A stretch of 64,000 nucleotides of DNA from assembly GCF_039794105.1 (NCBI RefSeq), contig NZ_JBDIWA010000012.1, positions 20,468 to 84,467 of the forward strand. Reading direction: 5' to 3'. This document shows, one piece after another, positions 45,258-54,728 of the stretch (position 1 is its first letter; every line of letters starts with the position of its first letter). Under the pieces are notes generated by a model, which was not told where the DNA came from, ran no database searches, and was given only the letters and a program-made list of their open reading frames with translations. Source of the stretch: Kuenenia sp039794105. Its GTDB lineage: Bacteria; Planctomycetota; Brocadiia; Brocadiales; Brocadiaceae. The position numbers and the translations under genes were made by a program.

Positions 45258-46187
45258 TTATTCCTTTTTCAACGATGATACAATTATATCAACATTATAA
45301 TCAAAAAGAGAGAGATAGTCCTCTGTTTCTTTTTGCCCACCCGGCATAATTGGCAGTGCGATAATGGTTGCTCCTGTTTTATCCGCTACAAATTCAGACG
45401 TTCTTCGTTCCCGGAATGGCTCAACAATAATAAGTTTCACGCCCTCTCTTTTCATCAGGGGAATAAGTTCATTAATATGCGTGGGAGAAGGAGGAATACC
45501 TGGTTTAGGTTCAAGTGTTCCCACCACATCAAGATTGAAACGTTTTGCAAAGTAAGAATATGTTTTATGATAGGTGATTACTTTTGTCCCCTTAAAAGGC
45601 GCTAATTTTTTTTCCCATTCGGCCAGTTTTATTCTCAGTTTTTCAATAAACGCATTATAATTGCCTTCGTAATACGAACAATTTGCCGGGTCAATATCGC
45701 ATAATCGTTCACTTATTTGTCTTGCAACCGTCATCCCGTTTAAAGGGTCCAGGGTAAAATGAGGATTCCCCATAGGATGAACATCCCCCATCGAACGGTC
45801 GGACATCGAAGGATCCGGTATTTCCAGAGGATTGATTCCTTTTGAGGCAAGGACATATCCCGATCGTCCTGGAAGTATATTTTTATTTCTTGCCCCTATT
45901 ATGAGATTCCGCAACCAGCCGATCTCTAATTCCATACCCGATTCAATAAATAAATCCGCTTTGTTCAGCTTCACGACAAAGCTTGGCTTCGCATCAACAA
46001 AATGTGGATCTTCCGTGGGTTTGGCAATGCTTGTTGTTGTAACATAGTCCCCGCCGATTTCTTTCGCCAAAGAGTCCAGCTCAGCAGTTGACGTTACAAT
46101 GGTTAATTTCCCTGCATGAGAGAGTGTTTGCTGTGATGCTAAAAGTAAAAAACAAAACCATAGAGAAAGTAGTATTTTTGCTTTCAT
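45258..46187 (-). CDS. Metal-binding periplasmic protein of the ABC importer (ZnuA/MntC type)
   Basis: The signal peptide MKAKILLSLWFCFLLLASQ is cut near SHAG. The cluster 9 fold is clear: TEDPHFVDAKPSFVVKL with the first metal His, GNPHFTLDPLNG with the second, ITYHKTYSYFAKRF with the third, and the final acidic ligand in the C-terminal lobe. The flexible His-rich loop of classical ZnuA is shortened to a few residues (MGDVHPMGNPH). AAAGAGGT precedes the start. It delivers zinc or manganese to the permease and ATPase encoded downstream. Confidence 0.9.
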   Translation of the reverse strand: MKAKILLSLWFCFLLLASQQTLSHAGKLTIVTSTAELDSLAKEIGGDYVTTTSIAKPTEDPHFVDAKPSFVVKLNKADLFIESGMELEIGWLRNLIIGARNKNILPGRSGYVLASKGINPLEIPDPSMSDRSMGDVHPMGNPHFTLDPLNGMTVARQISERLCDIDPANCSYYEGNYNAFIEKLRIKLAEWEKKLAPFKGTKVITYHKTYSYFAKRFNLDVVGTLEPKPGIPPSPTHINELIPLMKREGVKLIIVEPFRERRTSEFVADKTGATIIALPIMPGGQKETEDYLSLFDYNVDIIVSSLKKE

Positions 46188-46220
46188 AAATTTACCTCTT
46201 TTTATCGTTGATTTTCCAAT

Positions 46221-46241
46221 AAAATGTTAAAAAAACATCTT
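46221..46241. promoter_or_regulatory. Possible metal-regulator operator upstream of the binding-protein gene
   Basis: ATGTT and AACAT form a small palindrome around five A residues, about 35 nt before the start of the binding-protein gene. The position and AT-rich dyad are like Fur/Zur-family boxes, but no strong consensus is met. Confidence 0.3.
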
Positions 46242-46308
46242 TAATGTTGGATTCAGGCTGCAAACCAGAACCCGCCTGTGGGAAGATAAGTTTTTCTTAT
46301 TTAGTAAT

Positions 46309-48003
46309 TTAGAATTTATGCGCTCCATGCGACCCTAACAAAAATTCAAATTGAAGAAATACGGAATGCTCCGTGCGGTCATCGCCCAGTATATTATCAT
46401 AGTTATACTGCAAACGGAGTTTTGAGAATTCTGTTAAATAAAAAGTAATATTGGGTGAAAGCCGGTATCGTTCAAAACCCAAAACATTGCCGTGAAGATG
46501 TCCGCCTTCTTCATCGGCAGTATCTTCATCGGAGTCCTCTGCCAGCGCGCCTCTTAATCCGTCAACGTAATCCGCCCTTAGTCCTGCCACCCACCGTTTT
46601 TTGAATCCCCAGAGAACATGCGAATACGCGCCCCAGTTGTGAAATACTTCGTTTGATAGTCCATGATCTTCATCTGCTCCCGCTTCGAAACGTCTTCCCA
46701 TGACCTCCGTTTGCCAGCTCACAAAAGGGAATCCCCCTTCGGCATATTTAGACTTCCACTTCCAGAATAAATCAATCCCGTAAACAATCGTATCCTGATC
46801 TCTGCCTGTAGCATTTGGGCCGAAGGATGCGGAAGATCCAAGCATAAGTATTTGTTCATCGGTCAGCTCAAAAGCAGTTATTACCCGAGGGGTATAAAGC
46901 ATGTCTCTTAGATTATGGACGTCCGTTTCAACAGATTCCCGGCCAAACATATCTTCCTCGCTCCGGAAGCTATACGCAGTTTCGCCCTGACTGTTTTGAA
47001 CGGCAATAAAGAATTCCGTGTAGTTTTCCACAGGCGCAAGCCACGCAAGCCGCGCTCCGGGATTTCTTTGTCCGTCAGGACCTAAAAATCGATTGTTGAC
47101 TAACGGTTGATCTACAAAAACCCATGAATGGGGATGTGTTTCGTTGTGTCTGCCAAACTCAGTAAAAAATGTTCCGGCTTTTACCTGTAAATTAAGCGGC
47201 AGCGACATTGACGTTAAAAAGGCCTCCTCTACTTCCAGAAATGATTCTCCCTCGTTATCAATTTGAAAGATGATATTTGCCTGCCCTCTGAAATAAGGGT
47301 CTACTGCACCTTCAAATGTAGTTTCTAATTGTTGCAAGGTAAATCCACGCTGATTAGGGTCGTGCGCGCCTCCAAAAAGAGATTGTACCTCCTCGTCGGT
47401 TGAGGCGCCTGCGGAAAATAGTCCGTTAAAAGCAATGTCCATATAATTTCTTCCGGCGCTCCATAAAGTAATCGGTTGTGCCGGCGTCCATTTTTCCGTC
47501 GCCGGATCAGGACTAATTTGCGCGGTAGTCATATAATCCTGTTCTTCTTTCTCAATGACGTCATATTTTAATTCCATGTCTTTAAGCTGTTTTTCTGTAT
47601 CCTGAACTTGTTTTACAACGTCTTCAAATTCTTCTTTCTTTACGTAAACGCCTTCAAGGCCGGCAGGCTTTGCGTCAACTTCCGTAGGCAGCGGTTTTTT
47701 TTCAGTTAATTGCGCCTTTTCTTTTTCTAAAGTAGCGATTTTTTCCTGCATTTTATCTAAACGACGGTTGTAATCCCGTTTCATTTCTTCAATAAGCATC
47801 TTCATATCCTGAAGTTGATTCATCATCGCATTGAAATCATCTTTTTTCATATGAACACCATCTTCGGCAGGATGTAATTTTTCAGCTATGTGTTCCGAAG
47901 ACATTTGATTTCCGGATTTTGAAAAATCTTCAGAAAATACTATGGACATACGATTTCCTGCGAAAAATACACAGAAAAAAATTAAAAATGGCATGTATTT
48001 CAT
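46309..48003 (-). CDS. Outer-membrane porin-like beta-barrel protein with N-terminal coiled coil
   Basis: The signal peptide KYMPFLIFFCVFFAGNRMSIVFS is followed by a long coiled coil (about residues 45-170; MKMLIEEMKRDYNRRLDKMQEKIATLEKEK) and a barrel domain with alternating strands such as YMDIAFNGLFSAG and RLQYNYDNILGDDRTEHSVFLQFEFLLG, closing with a C-terminal Phe. ATG 48003 follows AGGAGAGG. The position before znuA-type genes suggests it lets metal or metal complexes through the outer membrane; the coiled coil may span to the cell wall. The family resembles large porins without a named member. Confidence 0.75.
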   Translation of the reverse strand: MKYMPFLIFFCVFFAGNRMSIVFSEDFSKSGNQMSSEHIAEKLHPAEDGVHMKKDDFNAMMNQLQDMKMLIEEMKRDYNRRLDKMQEKIATLEKEKAQLTEKKPLPTEVDAKPAGLEGVYVKKEEFEDVVKQVQDTEKQLKDMELKYDVIEKEEQDYMTTAQISPDPATEKWTPAQPITLWSAGRNYMDIAFNGLFSAGASTDEEVQSLFGGAHDPNQRGFTLQQLETTFEGAVDPYFRGQANIIFQIDNEGESFLEVEEAFLTSMSLPLNLQVKAGTFFTEFGRHNETHPHSWVFVDQPLVNNRFLGPDGQRNPGARLAWLAPVENYTEFFIAVQNSQGETAYSFRSEEDMFGRESVETDVHNLRDMLYTPRVITAFELTDEQILMLGSSASFGPNATGRDQDTIVYGIDLFWKWKSKYAEGGFPFVSWQTEVMGRRFEAGADEDHGLSNEVFHNWGAYSHVLWGFKKRWVAGLRADYVDGLRGALAEDSDEDTADEEGGHLHGNVLGFERYRLSPNITFYLTEFSKLRLQYNYDNILGDDRTEHSVFLQFEFLLGSHGAHKF

Positions 48004-48258
48004 AACAATCCTCTCCTGTATTCTGGGTTTATTGCTCAATGGCGCATCATTTGATTACGTTTTTTTGAGCGTATGGAAAAATATTCAGACAGGCGGTTTG
48101 CGAAAAATATGCCTCGTTATGGAGCGGCGCTGCTGCATATACATTACATAGTGTTTGGATGGAGATAAACCATCAGAAACAGCGGCGGCAGTAAACGACG
48201 CCTTTTGGGAGAAATCAGAGGTGTATTTTTACAGGTTTATGCCCGCAAATGCCTGTCT

Positions 48259-48657
48259 TTATGATAAAAGAAATACAAGGTTATTGGGTGGAGGACGTAT
48301 TGTGAGTTTATGAATAGTGGTTAAAGAGATAACAGCATATGTCGGGGCGGAAATGGTGGAGGTGATGCCGGCAAATGTTTCGAACGTAAGAAATTGACAC
48401 GTCAGGGAGGAGGTTTTTAGCCATTGGCATATTTGGCATGTTTCAGGGTTGTGCTGCCTGGCATCTTCATGATGTTTAATTTGTGCGCCTGTTGTTTCTT
48501 CTACAACATGAGGTTGTGTGTGCTCACACTCGCTTGCCCCAAAGCTGCCGTTATGAAAGCCGCCTACGGTAAGCGTCAGTAAAAGATAAGGAATAAGGAA
48601 TGTCAGAACTGCGATATTGGTAAATTTTTTGTTTTGTGGACTATATCGAAGAAACAT
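48259..48657 (-). CDS. Small exported His/Cys-rich protein (DUF2946-like)
   Basis: The 132-residue protein has one N-terminal hydrophobic segment (AVLTFLIPYLLLTLTVGG), a His-rich middle (HTQPHVVEETTGAQIKHHED) and ETCQICQWLKTS, a pattern seen in small proteins of metal-uptake and metal-resistance loci, then a Pro-rich end. It lies first in the metal-uptake cluster, about 255 nt before the porin start. It may bind metal at the membrane; function unproven. Confidence 0.6.
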   Translation of the reverse strand: MFLRYSPQNKKFTNIAVLTFLIPYLLLTLTVGGFHNGSFGASECEHTQPHVVEETTGAQIKHHEDARQHNPETCQICQWLKTSSLTCQFLTFETFAGITSTISAPTYAVISLTTIHKLTIRPPPNNLVFLLS

Positions 48658-49124
48658 GGCATGAATTCAATATGAAAAAAGATTTTTATTAAACACGATA
48701 GTTATGCTAGATACTTTTCTACATCAAGTCAAGCTTAAAATATGGTGCTGTTACATTATAAAATGATTGTGGCAGCAAGTGGAAATTCATAGTTCCTCCC
48801 AATAAAAACTTCTTTTCTTCGCGGGTTCAGGTTACAAACCTGAACCCGCCTGGAGTTCATAAAATATGAACTGTAGAGCGAAGTGCCACTTCGCTAATCC
48901 CAAAATAGAGCAAGCGAAGAGACTCTTCGTTCTACAACTGCAACCTTTAAGAAATCACATTTTGCGAACCCGTAAGGTATATTTTGACATATTTTAATAG
49001 AGAGGCATGTTTTTAATTGATTATATGGGGCTTGCAATCCAAAATTGTATGTGATAGAGTCACTATTTTTATCGTGCCCCTCTCTTATTTTGCAAAAAGG
49101 ACTTTTGTGCATAAAGGCAAATAA
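48658..49124. other. Gap with a GGTTCAGGTT-family hairpin
   Basis: No gene. GCGGGTTCAGGTT and AACCTGAACCCGC form a nearly perfect hairpin at 48821-48850. The flanking GAAGTGGCACTTCGCTAATCC and AAGCGAAGAGACTCTTCG at 48880-48930 are further short inverted repeats. Confidence 0.65.
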
Positions 49125-50906
49125 ATGACACTCGATTTTAAAATGTGGTATACATTATCTTTGCTTATCATCATGAGCATTCTGCTTATCCTTGATATCA
49201 TAGAGCTGGAAGTATTATTTTTCTCTATATTGCTGCTTTTGCTTATGGGGAAAATAATCACATTAGAGGAGGCGTTCGCGGGATTTTCAAACGTCGGCAT
49301 GCTCACCATTGCCCTTTTGTTTGTCATTGCAGGCGCATTAAGCAATACCGGCATGTTAAAGCAAATTAGCCCAATTATATTGGGAAAAGAAAATACCCGT
49401 ATTAGTCATACATTACTAAAACTTTTATTCCCCGTATCAATCATCTCTGCCTTTATAAACAATACCCCTGTTGTGGCGATGTTTATCCCAACGATACGTT
49501 CGTGGACGGAAAAACATCATTACGCTCCCTCTAAATACCTGATTCCGCTTTCTTATGGCGCGATATTGGGCGGGATGTGTACGCTTATCGGTACAAGCAC
49601 AAATCTGATAATTCATGGGTTAATGATTGATTATGGCATGGAAGGATTGGGATTTTTTGAGATTTCAAAGATAGGCATACCTGTCGCCATTTTAGGTATT
49701 TTATTTACGAGTTTTTTAGGCCATCGCTTGCTTCCTAACAGAAAAGAGCCATTGATTGAATTAGGTGAACACACCAGGGAATTTGTCATAGAGCTGAAAG
49801 TTACACAGGAATATGAAAACATAGGTAAGACCATAGAAAGCGCCGGACTGAGAAAGTTGAAGGGTCTCTTCCTTTTTCAAATTGAGAGAAATGGACGGAG
49901 AATCGCTCCTGCAAAACCGGATGAAAAAATACTATTAGACGACAGATTGTTTTTCACCGGGGTTCCAAAGACTATTTTGGAATTGCAGAAGATTCCCGGA
50001 TTGCAGTTGACGAAAGATTCACACTTTAATCTCAAACAATATGATTCGGCAGAAATAAGGACCTTTGAGTGCGTTGTTTCCCCCGGTTCTCCATTGGTAG
50101 GGAAAACGGTTCGTGATAGCGATTTTCGTTCTAAGTATGAGGCGGTTATTATTGCAATACACCGGCATGGGGAACGTATTGCGAAAAAAATTGGCGACAT
50201 TAGTTTGCGTCCTGGCGATACCCTGTTGCTGCTGGCAGGAAAGAATTTTTATAAAAAGTGGTACCATTCAAAGGATTTTTACCTTATTGCAGTTACAGAG
50301 GCATTGCCTTCTAAACCTCAGTGGAGGGGATATGTTTCTGTAGGCGTATTTTTTATGATGATTATTTTAACGGTGGCAAATATTCTTCCACTGTTGTCTG
50401 CCGCAGGTTTAGGGGTTATTATTCTGGTTTTAACCAGAACGGCAAATGCCGGCGAAGTCAGAAGGACGATTGATTGGCGGGTGCTTATAATCATTGCAAT
50501 GTCCCTGGGAATTGCAAATGCCGTAAAACAATCCGGCCTTGCGGATGTTTTGGCGCATATAATCGTCAGGATTGGAGATCATTTTGGCTTGCTGGGAATA
50601 TTGGCAAGCATTTATTTTTTCACAAGCATTTATACGTTAGTCATTACGAATAATGCGGCTGCTGCGATGCTGTTTCCGATAGCTGTTTCCGCCGCTTCCG
50701 CTATCAATGCCGACCAGCGCGGATTTGCCATCGCCATCGTGATTGCTGCCTCTGCCAGCTTTGCAACTCCCATTAGTTATCAGACAAATTTGATGGTATA
50801 TGGGCCTGGTGGCTACAGATTCAGGGATTATCTGATGATAGGGGCGCCTTTGCAGCTTGGGATTGGGGCAATAGCGATAGCCTTGATCTACTGTTTTTAT
50901 TTTTAA
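49125..50906 (+). CDS. SLC13/DASS-type anion transporter with RCK_C (TrkA-C) domains
   Basis: The 593-residue protein has two blocks of membrane helices (about 1-190 and 400-593) joined by a cytosolic part with two TrkA-C-like domains (about 205-290 and 300-385; ECVVSPGSPLVGKTVRDSDFR and GDTLLLLAGKNFYKKW). The helix block contains SAFINNTPVVAMFIP and CTLIGTSTNLIIHG, and near the end TNNAAAAMLFPIAVSAA and SFATPISYQTNLMVYGPGGY, the SNT-type motifs of the DASS family that bind sodium and the carboxylate or sulfate. It ends 20 nt before the second arylsulfotransferase-like gene, so the pair likely forms an operon. The substrate is unknown; sulfate is attractive from context. Confidence 0.88.
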   Translation: MTLDFKMWYTLSLLIIMSILLILDIIELEVLFFSILLLLLMGKIITLEEAFAGFSNVGMLTIALLFVIAGALSNTGMLKQISPIILGKENTRISHTLLKLLFPVSIISAFINNTPVVAMFIPTIRSWTEKHHYAPSKYLIPLSYGAILGGMCTLIGTSTNLIIHGLMIDYGMEGLGFFEISKIGIPVAILGILFTSFLGHRLLPNRKEPLIELGEHTREFVIELKVTQEYENIGKTIESAGLRKLKGLFLFQIERNGRRIAPAKPDEKILLDDRLFFTGVPKTILELQKIPGLQLTKDSHFNLKQYDSAEIRTFECVVSPGSPLVGKTVRDSDFRSKYEAVIIAIHRHGERIAKKIGDISLRPGDTLLLLAGKNFYKKWYHSKDFYLIAVTEALPSKPQWRGYVSVGVFFMMIILTVANILPLLSAAGLGVIILVLTRTANAGEVRRTIDWRVLIIIAMSLGIANAVKQSGLADVLAHIIVRIGDHFGLLGILASIYFFTSIYTLVITNNAAAAMLFPIAVSAASAINADQRGFAIAIVIAASASFATPISYQTNLMVYGPGGYRFRDYLMIGAPLQLGIGAIAIALIYCFYF

Positions 50907-50926
50907 GCGGCGGGAGATTTTTCACA

Positions 50927-52144
50927 ATGAAAATGAATTGTGCTATTAACAAAATAATACCGCTAATGAATGCGAGGCTTTTTTGTTGCGCCATTGCCGT
51001 AGTAGTGTTGCTAGGCGGAATATCATTAAAAGAATCGGATGCCGGCGGAAAAATCATTGACCAGCAAACCTACCGCCGTATTACAAAACAAGGAACGACT
51101 GCCTTGGACGAAAACAAGGCCTTGCCAGGATATGCCCTTTACTCCCCTGTTTCGAGCCCGGGGACGGTATATCTTGTCGATATTAAGGGAGAAGTGGTTC
51201 ATCAATGGAATCTGCCCTATCCGCCCGGATTATATGGATATCTTTTGCCCAATGGCAATCTTTTTTACATGGGTAAGGTTCATGATGAGACGTGGGATAT
51301 CTGGCCGGACTGGTATGCAATTAAAGGTGGAATCCTTATGGAGGTAGACTGGTATGGGAATGTTGTATGGGAATATCTGGACCCTTATCAGCATCATGAT
51401 GCGCGGCGTACATCTACCGGCGGTGCAATATATCTGGCAACCGAACAGATGCCCGAAGATATTGCAGCGGTGGTTAAGGGCGGAGTAGCGGATACCGGCA
51501 ATGACGGTATGTGGGCGGACGTCATAATAGAAGTTGACGCTGCCGGAAATAGCATCTGGGAATGGCATTCCTATGAACACCTTGATCCCGGAACAGATAT
51601 GATACAGCCAAATTGTACACGTACCGAATGGGGACACGCTAATGCCGTGGAACCCCTGGATGACGATAGAGTCCTTGTGAGCTTTCGCAATATATCTGTC
51701 GTTGGCATCGTAAATAAGAAAAGCGGCGATTTTGAATGGCGAGTGGGAAGTACGGTATTATCACAACAACATGACGCAAGCATGCTGCAAAATGGAAACA
51801 TTCTTATCTTTGATAATGGAGAGTTTCGTCAGAATGAACATATACCGTATTCCCGCGTCATCGAGATAAAACCGGAAACAAACGAAATCGTTTGGGATTA
51901 TGAGGATTCGCCGGAATGGAATTTCTTCAGCCCAAGTGTATCAGGTGTGCAACGTTTGTCGAATGGTAATACATTAATTACCGAAGGGTTCTATGGACGT
52001 ATGTTCCAGGTGACGCCTGACGGGCTTGTTGTATGGGAATATATTAGCCCTCATTTTTTTCAGAACCCTCACGGGTCCTTTGAAAATATTATTTTCAAAG
52101 CACTATACTATACGGAAGAGTACATTTCCACTTTATTGCAATAA
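50927..52144 (+). CDS. Arylsulfotransferase-like (ASST) exported protein, copy 2
   Basis: This copy has exactly the same length (405 residues) as the gene at 16843 and closely matches it over its whole length, from DQQTYRRITKQGTTALDENKALPGYALYSPV to the C-terminal WEYISPHFF. Signal peptide at the N-terminus (IMNARLFCCAIAVVVLLGG). Conserved His in QHHDARRTSTGGAIYLA and SQQHDASMLQNGN are kept. GGGAG precedes the ATG. It is coupled by position to the SLC13-type transporter gene. Likely periplasmic; substrate unknown. Confidence 0.82.
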   Translation: MKMNCAINKIIPLMNARLFCCAIAVVVLLGGISLKESDAGGKIIDQQTYRRITKQGTTALDENKALPGYALYSPVSSPGTVYLVDIKGEVVHQWNLPYPPGLYGYLLPNGNLFYMGKVHDETWDIWPDWYAIKGGILMEVDWYGNVVWEYLDPYQHHDARRTSTGGAIYLATEQMPEDIAAVVKGGVADTGNDGMWADVIIEVDAAGNSIWEWHSYEHLDPGTDMIQPNCTRTEWGHANAVEPLDDDRVLVSFRNISVVGIVNKKSGDFEWRVGSTVLSQQHDASMLQNGNILIFDNGEFRQNEHIPYSRVIEIKPETNEIVWDYEDSPEWNFFSPSVSGVQRLSNGNTLITEGFYGRMFQVTPDGLVVWEYISPHFFQNPHGSFENIIFKALYYTEEYISTLLQ

Positions 52145-52424
52145 AAAGACCGGTTGAAAGGTGCATTGCCTGCCTGTTTACTGCCGTTATGACACAACAG
52201 GCATGTACGAAACGTTCCGGTTCCCATTTCCCGTGACAGCAGGGACTTTTTCTTGCTGCCTCTGAAATATAACTCCGCCATGATCACAAGGAATCTATGT
52301 ATAAAATATATAAGTTACCAAATGACTGATTGTTTTTTCCTATTGTATTTTAACTACCATAAATTATAATGAACCGACCATCGCCTGATGGTCACGAAAG
52401 TAGCGTGGAATCTTACATTAGTAC

Positions 52425-52735
52425 CTAATCAGTAATTTCTTTGCATTTTTTGGCAAAATATTTAATAGTGGAATCCGATAATTGAGAAATCCGAAGCACG
52501 AAATTCGAAATCCGAAGCAAATTCCAATGACAAAATGATTTGAAATTCTAAACAGGTGCACCTTTCGTATCTCGCGTTTCATATTGTTGCCTGCCTGTGC
52601 GTGGTCGCACGCAGACAGGGATGTTTTGGATTTGTTTCGAATTTTATGCTTTGTTATTCGAATTTGTTTCGTATTTCGTACTTCGAATTTCGTATTTTTT
52701 ATTTCCTGCTCGTTTGATTCTGACTATGCCAGCTT
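52425..52735. repeat. Large dispersed palindromic repeat, copy B
   Basis: This matches copy A at 29997-30290 almost along its full length and lies at a similar place in front of a plus-strand gene. Left arm units GAAATCCGAAGCACGAAATT face right arm units AATTTGTTTCGTATTTCG with 7-bp spacing. The centre is CCTGCCTGTGCGTG/GCACGCAGACAGGG. The rest of the gap from 52145 to 52424 contains nothing recognisable. Confidence 0.88.
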
Positions 52736-52789
52736 CGATTGTAATGCCCGTCAAAGCGGGGAGTTTTCAATTTTTCTTTTATTCATCGT

Positions 52790-54052
52790 ATGTCTTTTCC
52801 TGTCTTGAAAGATACCATTAAAAATATTCTCTCCGTTTTTATCGTTATTTGTCTGACAACATTTTTTTCCGCTATACAACTGTATGCGGAGTTGCCTTCA
52901 TTTCTCATTCCTCCAAAAGAGTTTTCAGCCTTTGACACACCAAACGACGCCGGAGAGACGGTTTCATTCACATGGGATGCCTCTCCCAGCGATTGTGCAG
53001 ATGTTTTTTATGTGATTTATGCGGATAAAGAAAAAAACGGTTCCTTTGAAAGGGAAGCATTGCGTATTCAATCAAATACCTGTTATCGAAAAGGCGCACC
53101 TGAAATTTATGGCTACAAGGAAGACAACGGGAATTATCACTATGTGCAGATAAATCCGCTAAAGGTTTTTAACGGAGAAACCTTGGAGAAAAGACAGCGT
53201 TTTTATTTTAAACTTGCTGTAATTTCCAGTGAGGAAAAGGTTTTTTCAGAAAACATTGCTTTCGCCACGCCGCGCGGAAACTGGCTGGACATGAAAAAGA
53301 TCAATAATTTTGCCATTATGATTGTTTTTTCCGGCATTGTCCTCTATTTCATCCTGCATGCCAGGCGAAATCCCGACATGTTTTTGCGGAAGATCGGAGG
53401 ACTTGATGCGGTTGATGAAGCCCTGGGACGCGCCACAGAAATGGGGAAACCGGTGCTTTTTGTGCATGGTTTGACGCCAATGGGAACAATATCAACGATT
53501 GCGTCCACCAACATACTGGGCAGGATTGCCCGCAAAATTGCTGACTACGATGCTACTCTCAAAGTGGTAAACAGTGACCCTATCGTCATGTCAGTTAGTC
53601 AGGAAGTGGTAAAGGAATCTTATCTTGAAGCAGGAAGGCCTGATGCTTACAATCAGGATAACGTATTCCTTGTTGCCGCTGAACAATTTCCTTATGTAGC
53701 CGCAGTGAGCGGCATCATGACGCGCGAAAAGCCTGCAGCCAATTTTTTTATGGGATACTTCTACGCTGAGGCTTTGCTTTTAGCCGAAACAGGCGCATCC
53801 ACAGGGGCAATACAAATTGCCGGCACTGACGCATATACACAGTTGCCGTTTTTTATCACTACGTGCGACTATACATTGATAGGAGAAGAACTTTACGCGG
53901 CAAGCGCTTATTTATCAAGGGAGCCAATGCTTATGGGCACTCTCAGAGCGCAGGATGCGGGGAAGGGCCTGCTCATTATTATATTACTCATAGGTACGGC
54001 GCTTGCCAGTTTCGGGCTTACGTTTGTTACGCATTTGTTTGAGGCTTTTTGA
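52790..54052 (+). CDS. DUF6754-type membrane protein with N-terminal FN3-like domain
   Basis: A signal-like N-terminal helix (IKNILSVFIVICLTTFFSAI) leads to a periplasmic fibronectin-III-like domain (about 45-160; AGETVSFTWDASPSDCADVFYVIY). A membrane helix near 175-195 follows, then a conserved soluble domain (about 205-390) that matches the DUF6754 pattern (GKPVLFVHGLTPMGTISTIASTNILGRIARKIADYDA, IMTREKPAANFFMGYFYAEALLLAETG) and a last helix (GLLIIILLIGTALASFGLTF). No enzymatic motif is evident. It is the first of four tightly packed genes for membrane proteins of unknown function. No clear ribosome site. Confidence 0.75.
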   Translation: MSFPVLKDTIKNILSVFIVICLTTFFSAIQLYAELPSFLIPPKEFSAFDTPNDAGETVSFTWDASPSDCADVFYVIYADKEKNGSFEREALRIQSNTCYRKGAPEIYGYKEDNGNYHYVQINPLKVFNGETLEKRQRFYFKLAVISSEEKVFSENIAFATPRGNWLDMKKINNFAIMIVFSGIVLYFILHARRNPDMFLRKIGGLDAVDEALGRATEMGKPVLFVHGLTPMGTISTIASTNILGRIARKIADYDATLKVVNSDPIVMSVSQEVVKESYLEAGRPDAYNQDNVFLVAAEQFPYVAAVSGIMTREKPAANFFMGYFYAEALLLAETGASTGAIQIAGTDAYTQLPFFITTCDYTLIGEELYAASAYLSREPMLMGTLRAQDAGKGLLIIILLIGTALASFGLTFVTHLFEAF

Positions 54053-54074
54053 TCCTTTTAGCAGGCAATTACTT

Positions 54075-54728
54075 ATGAATCTTTTAAAGCGAACAATTCC
54101 ACTTATCATTGCCTTTGTTATGGGCGTACTTATGGCAATACAATATTACGTCCCCCATAAACTTTCACAAAATCTGCTTGAAGTTGTATCACGATGGGAC
54201 AGGATTATCGCAGGATTCGCCGTATTCATTGGCGCATACAGCTTATTCCATCTCCATTGGACAAGGATCAGGAGAAAAGTAGAAGGGTGGGGGTACAGTA
54301 TCTTTGTCTTTTTTGGGGCAGCAATTACAATTATATTCGGACTCCTGAATGGAGGGGAATTTTTCTGGCATAATAAACAGGAAGGGACGATGCTGGATTG
54401 GATATACTATTATGTACAGGTGCCAGCCGGGGCAACAATCTTTTCCATTCTGGCATTTTTTATTGCTTCTGCTGCATACAGAACCTTTCGTGCGCGTACA
54501 AGAGAGTCTGCTGTGCTGCTCATTGCAGCAATTGTTGTTATGATGGGGAGGGTTCCGATCGGAAACTACATCTCTCATTACATACCGGCAATCGCTGATT
54601 GGATCATGGCAGTACCAAACCTTGCCGCAAAAAGGGGTATTCTGCTGGGGGTAAGCTTTGGGGCTATTGCTACTTCAATAAAGATAATTTTTGGCATCGA
54701 ACGGTCTTATCTTGGCGGAGGGGATTAG
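54075..54728 (+). CDS. Integral membrane protein of unknown function (DUF6754 operon, gene 2)
   Basis: 217 residues with about six hydrophobic segments (RTIPLIIAFVMGVLMAIQYY; IIAGFAVFIGAYSLFHLHW; YSIFVFFGAAITIIFGLLNG; VPAGATIFSILAFFIASAAY; AVLLIAAIVVMMGRV; GILLGVSFGAIATSIKIIFG). A YRTFRARTRES cytosolic loop is basic. ATG 54075 follows the stop of gene 1 by 22 nt; an upstream in-frame extension overlaps that gene and is unlikely. Its TAG shares a base with the GTG start of gene 3. Confidence 0.75.
   Translation: MNLLKRTIPLIIAFVMGVLMAIQYYVPHKLSQNLLEVVSRWDRIIAGFAVFIGAYSLFHLHWTRIRRKVEGWGYSIFVFFGAAITIIFGLLNGGEFFWHNKQEGTMLDWIYYYVQVPAGATIFSILAFFIASAAYRTFRARTRESAVLLIAAIVVMMGRVPIGNYISHYIPAIADWIMAVPNLAAKRGILLGVSFGAIATSIKIIFGIERSYLGGGD

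Noticed and set aside
52584..52821. Open frames of about 74 residues over the dispersed palindrome, and a similar one at 30110
   Set aside because: They are translations of repeat DNA rich in Phe and Leu, differ between copies and lack any ribosome site.
54599..54727. N-terminal extension of the third DUF6754-operon gene
   Set aside because: It overlaps the previous gene and looks unlike a signal sequence, while the GTG at 54728 gives a normal start with a 1-nt overlap.
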